Assembly: GCA_012510295.1 (NCBI GenBank)
Contig: JAAZID010000374.1
Span: 1-8,340 of the forward strand
Direction: 5' to 3'
DNA: 8,340 bases
Origin: Methanomicrobiales archaeon
GTDB lineage: Archaea; Halobacteriota; Methanomicrobia; Methanomicrobiales; Methanoculleaceae
In this document: positions 6,222-8,340 of the stretch, piece by piece
How the letters are laid out: every line of letters starts with the position of its first letter
Numbering within the stretch: position 1 is the first letter of the stretch
Translations under genes and position numbers: made by a program
The notes under the pieces: generated by a model
The model's database searches: none
What the model was told of the DNA's origin: nothing
What the model saw: the letters and a program-made list of their open reading frames with translations, nothing else

Positions 6222-6382
6222 GTCCGCCTGTATATCGCCGGTTGACTTTGTTTGAGGAGGCACACCTCTCCAGGGGTATTGGTGGCTACTAGGAGGTAGC
6301 CGATCACAGGAGAAGCTTTACCGGATCTACGGTTGCCAGAGCAATAGGCCTCTGCTCACGCCCGATCTCCGTTCGGGTCTTG
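6222..6382. other. Intergenic region with three possible hairpins, no gene seen
   Basis: This stretch lies between the two convergent transcription units, and no convincing ORF with a ribosome binding site is present. Three inverted pairs can be seen: GGCTAC/GTAGCC (6284-6289 with 6296-6301), GAGCA/TGCTC (6339-6343 with about 6353-6357), and CCCGA/TCGGG (6361-6365 with 6373-6377). The stems have 5-6 pairs each. They could belong to a small RNA or a shared 3' UTR, but no known RNA family is recognised. Confidence 0.3.
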
Positions 6383-6388
6383 AAAAAA
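6383..6388 (-). terminator. Possible oligo-T terminator of the minus-strand SelB-like gene
   Basis: Six A on the + strand give six T on the minus strand, about 25 bases after the TGA stop of the gene ending at 6414. The CCCGA/TCGGG hairpin lies further downstream for that strand. Placement fits a U-tract terminator, though the tract is short. Confidence 0.45.
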
Positions 6389-6413
6389 TCGATGATCCTC
6401 TATCCTGCAGCAC

Positions 6414-7388
6414 TCAGGGCAGTTCGATACTTCCTGCTATCCGGAGTTTTCCACCCTCGAGGTAGTGGAGCACCGCCGTATCGCCCGGGAGGTAGATGAG
6501 ATCCTTCTCAAGCGCGAGCGTGAGCGTCGGTCTCCGCCAGTCTCCATCGTCCCGCACCGCCTCCACGCGGACCGGGATGAACTGCATCCAGTGGCCGAGG
6601 TGGAGCACCGTCCCTGTTGTGAGGGGGGCCGGCCAGTATTTGACCAGGGTCGCCTGCGCCTCAAGGTTCGTCCGGATCTGGATCGCGGGATCGTTTGAGA
6701 GGACGAAACCTCGGTCAAGACTGTCTGATTCGATGTTCTTGAGTGCAAGCCCCACGCGGTCGCCTTCAGTTGCCCGGTCGAAGTCGTCATCATGCTTCTG
6801 AATGGACCGCACCGTGATCGCCTGCTCTCCGGGGTAGATCTTCAGGGTGTTGTGTTTCCTGATGCCGCCCCGCACAACGCCGCCGAGGATGACTGTCCCG
6901 ATGCCGCGGACGTTGAAATGGTGGTCGATAGGGATCGTCCCCAGGGTGCCGGCCGCAGGTTCGGTTGAGGAACGGTCGTGCGCGTGGGCGAGCAGGCGGT
7001 CGCGGAGCACGATGGGGTCGTCATCCACAAACTCGTAGTGTTCAAGCACCGTCCCCCTGAGGAACGGGGTCAAGTCTCCGGGGGTGAGGTAGTTTTTGAG
7101 GACGATGTAGCCCTGCTTTACCCTGGCTTCATTGAGCATCAGCACCCATTCCCCGAACATGGGGGTGACCTCGCTCACCACGACGAGAGCCGCATCGGCC
7201 ATCGATGCCGCGTAAAAGAGCGGGGCCAGCCGGTCGGGGTAGCGCGTCGGCTCTATGAGGGTGACGGTATCATCGCCCCTCTTCAGGTTATAAAATGTGA
7301 TATCGGAGACCGTGCCTTTCTTCCCGAGGTCTTTTGCGTAGCCCTCTCCCAGCACGGCAACATTCAGGTTGCCCATATTCCAGATCAT
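6414..7388 (-). CDS. SelB-like / EF-Tu domain 2 protein with degenerate GTPase domain (aSelBL type)
   Basis: The 324-residue protein has the domain order of a SelB/EF-Tu translation factor. An N-terminal G-like domain (about 7-135) is followed by a well-conserved domain 2 (about 149-231: IDHHFNVRGIGTVILGGVV, SIQKHDDD, EGDRVGLALKNIE, RGFVL) and a domain 3-like barrel (about 236-324). The GTP-binding motifs are lost: after LNVAVLG (8-14) there is no GHVDHGKT P-loop, the DxPG position reads IEPTRYPDR (45-53), and the NKxD position reads VLKNYLT (96-102). This matches the archaeal SelB-like family described as lacking functional GTPase motifs; its function is not established. Start ATG 7388 is chosen because AGGTAACC precedes it at normal spacing; the frame extends upstream to 7523, but that part looks non-coding. 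The gene converges on mtr. True selenocysteine SelB is unlikely. Confidence 0.82.
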   Translation of the reverse strand: MIWNMGNLNVAVLGEGYAKDLGKKGTVSDITFYNLKRGDDTVTLIEPTRYPDRLAPLFYAASMADAALVVVSEVTPMFGEWVLMLNEARVKQGYIVLKNYLTPGDLTPFLRGTVLEHYEFVDDDPIVLRDRLLAHAHDRSSTEPAAGTLGTIPIDHHFNVRGIGTVILGGVVRGGIRKHNTLKIYPGEQAITVRSIQKHDDDFDRATEGDRVGLALKNIESDSLDRGFVLSNDPAIQIRTNLEAQATLVKYWPAPLTTGTVLHLGHWMQFIPVRVEAVRDDGDWRRPTLTLALEKDLIYLPGDTAVLHYLEGGKLRIAGSIELP

Positions 7389-7667
7389 TTGGTTACCTGA
7401 GGGTATGAGGTTTGCCCAGTGATTCTGGAACAGTGCCCCTGAATGTGGAGCACGAAAAGAGTGAGGTTCAGGCGAGATCGAGAGATCCCATTGTCTTCCG
7501 CCGGGATGCCTGCCTCCATCCATGTGATATGAGCGTGTTTACGCGCTATCGCAGGGGCTTTTGCGGTCACGCAGAAGTCCCGGCTGTTCATAGACCTGGC
7601 CGGCCACGTACATCGCGTTATTAACCAAATGAATTTTAACAAAAGAAAGTTAACTTTGCTATACACT
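7389..7667. promoter_or_regulatory. Divergent intergenic region between SelB-like gene and FecCD permease
   Basis: About 280 bases with no supported gene. The half near the SelB-like gene is GC-rich and shows no clear TATA box for it. The last 50 bases are AT-rich and carry TTAAC three times (7621, 7636 and 7650), spaced 15 and 14 bases, as well as a 12-base palindrome before the permease start. A 10-base GC palindrome TGGCCGGCCA lies at 7597-7606. No cobalamin riboswitch or other known riboswitch is recognised. Confidence 0.4.
7646..7657. promoter_or_regulatory. 12-base perfect palindrome AAAGTTAACTTT, possible operator
   Basis: The perfect palindrome ends 10 bases before the permease ATG at 7668. 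If the transcript is leaderless, the site would sit between TATA box (candidate ATTTTAAC-like region about 7631-7640) and start, where a repressor would block polymerase. A metal- or ligand-responsive regulator is plausible for an uptake gene but unproven. Confidence 0.4.
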
Positions 7668-8340
7668 ATGCGGAGAACGGCATCGATCACGGTTCTGGCA
7701 CTCGCCGGTATACTTCTTGCAAGCATGGCCTGCTCAATCACCATCGGTCCGGCCAGTATGTCTCTTAGTTCCCTGTTTGCGCTGCCCAATGCGTGGACGA
7801 TCTTCTGGGAGGTCAGGCTGCCACGGGTGATCGCCGTGGTGCTGGTCGGGTGCGCGCTTGCTGTGGCCGGCACCGCCATGCAGGGACTGTTCCGAAACTC
7901 CATGGCCGACCCCTACATCATCGGCACATCGTCCGGCGGGGCGCTCGGGGCCACACTCTCGATCGTCTTCTTCGCAGGGACGGGGCGACCGATCTTCGCA
8001 TTCATAGGGGCGACGGTCGCTACATTCACGGTCTATACCATCGCCCGACAGGGTGGGAAGGTTCCGGTCGAGACGCTCCTCCTCTCCGGTGTAGCCCTCT
8101 CCATGCTGCTCTCAGCGTTCCTCTCGTTCCTCATGTACACCGCCGGGCGGAGCCTCCACCAGATCATGTTCTGGCTGATGGGCGGGTTCTGGAATGTCTC
8201 CTGGGATGATGTTATCATCGGTATCCTCATACCGATCGGGTGCCTGGTCATCTACTTCTACGCCCGCGACATCAACATCATATCGCTCGGCGAGGAGGAT
8301 GCGATCCACCTCGGCGTGAACGTCGAGCGCCTGAAACAGC
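7668..8340 (+). CDS. FecCD/BtuC-type ABC transporter permease, N-terminal 224 residues (3' end outside window)
   Basis: This is the membrane permease of a binding-protein-dependent ABC importer of the family that takes up iron-siderophore, heme or cobalamin; substrate cannot be told from this part. The frame stays open from ATG 7668 to the window edge. About two thirds of the usual 330-370 residues are present. Visible are a first helix (about 6-25), the family signature from WEVRLPRVIAVVLVGCALA (47-65) through AGTAMQGLFRNSMADPYIIG (67-86) to TSSGGALGA (87-95), LLSGVALSMLL (138-148), FWLMGGF (168-174), and LGEEDAIHLGV (207-217), which is the cytoplasmic coupling helix region contacting the ATPase. 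No Shine-Dalgarno sequence precedes the ATG, in contrast to the mtr genes, so a leaderless transcript is possible. ATPase and binding protein presumably lie outside the window. Confidence 0.9.
   Translation, partial: MRRTASITVLALAGILLASMACSITIGPASMSLSSLFALPNAWTIFWEVRLPRVIAVVLVGCALAVAGTAMQGLFRNSMADPYIIGTSSGGALGATLSIVFFAGTGRPIFAFIGATVATFTVYTIARQGGKVPVETLLLSGVALSMLLSAFLSFLMYTAGRSLHQIMFWLMGGFWNVSWDDVIIGILIPIGCLVIYFYARDINIISLGEEDAIHLGVNVERLKQ

Noticed and set aside
6978..7400. Plus-strand open frame opposite the SelB-like gene
   Set aside because: It is a shadow of the minus-strand gene, which shows clear domain 2 motifs; no ribosome binding site or recognisable family on the plus strand.
7389..7523. 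45-codon N-terminal extension of the SelB-like protein
   Set aside because: The extension has no ribosome binding site and does not resemble a translation factor; similarity begins at MIWNMGNLNVAVLG, where a plausible binding site precedes the ATG.
7524..7667. Cobalamin riboswitch before the permease
   Set aside because: No B12-box-like or other recognisable riboswitch core was found, and the AT-rich promoter-like sequence runs up to the start codon.
1..8340. tRNA, rRNA, CRISPR arrays or insertion sequences
   Set aside because: No cloverleaf, no regularly spaced repeats and no transposase-like frames were seen on either strand.

Overview
The window comes from a hydrogenotrophic methanogenic archaeon, most likely of the order Methanomicrobiales and Methanoculleus-like. 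That placement rests on the McrA C-terminus, the mcr-to-mtr gene order, the high-GC coding bias and archaeal-style T-run terminators, judged from memory of family sequences and not from a search.

Layout. Positions 1-381 hold the C-terminal end of mcrA (methyl-coenzyme M reductase alpha subunit), closed by an oligo-T terminator. A spacer of 194 bases carries the likely promoter and leader of the next operon. Positions 576-6204 hold the complete operon for the membrane-bound, Na+-translocating methyl-H4MPT:coenzyme M methyltransferase, in the order mtrE-mtrD-mtrC-mtrB-mtrA-mtrF-(second mtrA fused to mtrG)-mtrH. All genes lie on the + strand with touching or overlapping junctions, and the operon ends at another 8-T terminator. 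Convergent to it is a gene (7388-6414, minus strand) for a SelB/EF-Tu-like protein with a degenerate GTPase domain. After a spacer of about 280 bases, a divergent FecCD-type ABC transporter permease begins at 7668 and runs off the window.

How the genes work together. MtrH takes the methyl group from methyl-H4MPT and passes it to the corrinoid of MtrA. MtrA then methylates coenzyme M, coupled to Na+ export through the membrane subunits MtrC, MtrD and MtrE. Methyl-CoM is the substrate of Mcr, whose alpha-subunit gene lies directly upstream. The permease could import iron chelate or corrinoid; the sequence does not decide which.

Most notable observations. (1) The usual free-standing mtrG is missing; its sequence forms the C-terminus of a second full MtrA corrinoid domain, giving an MtrA-MtrG fusion. 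(2) The two MtrA corrinoid domains are identical over residues 3-150 while their genes differ at about 16 silent sites, which suggests strong constraint or gene conversion. (3) The natural, well-positioned mtrD start at 1472 is out of frame with mtrD, pointing to a one-base deletion, a sequencing error, or a 21-codon leader ORF with reinitiation. (4) MtrH seems to carry an insertion of about 30 residues.
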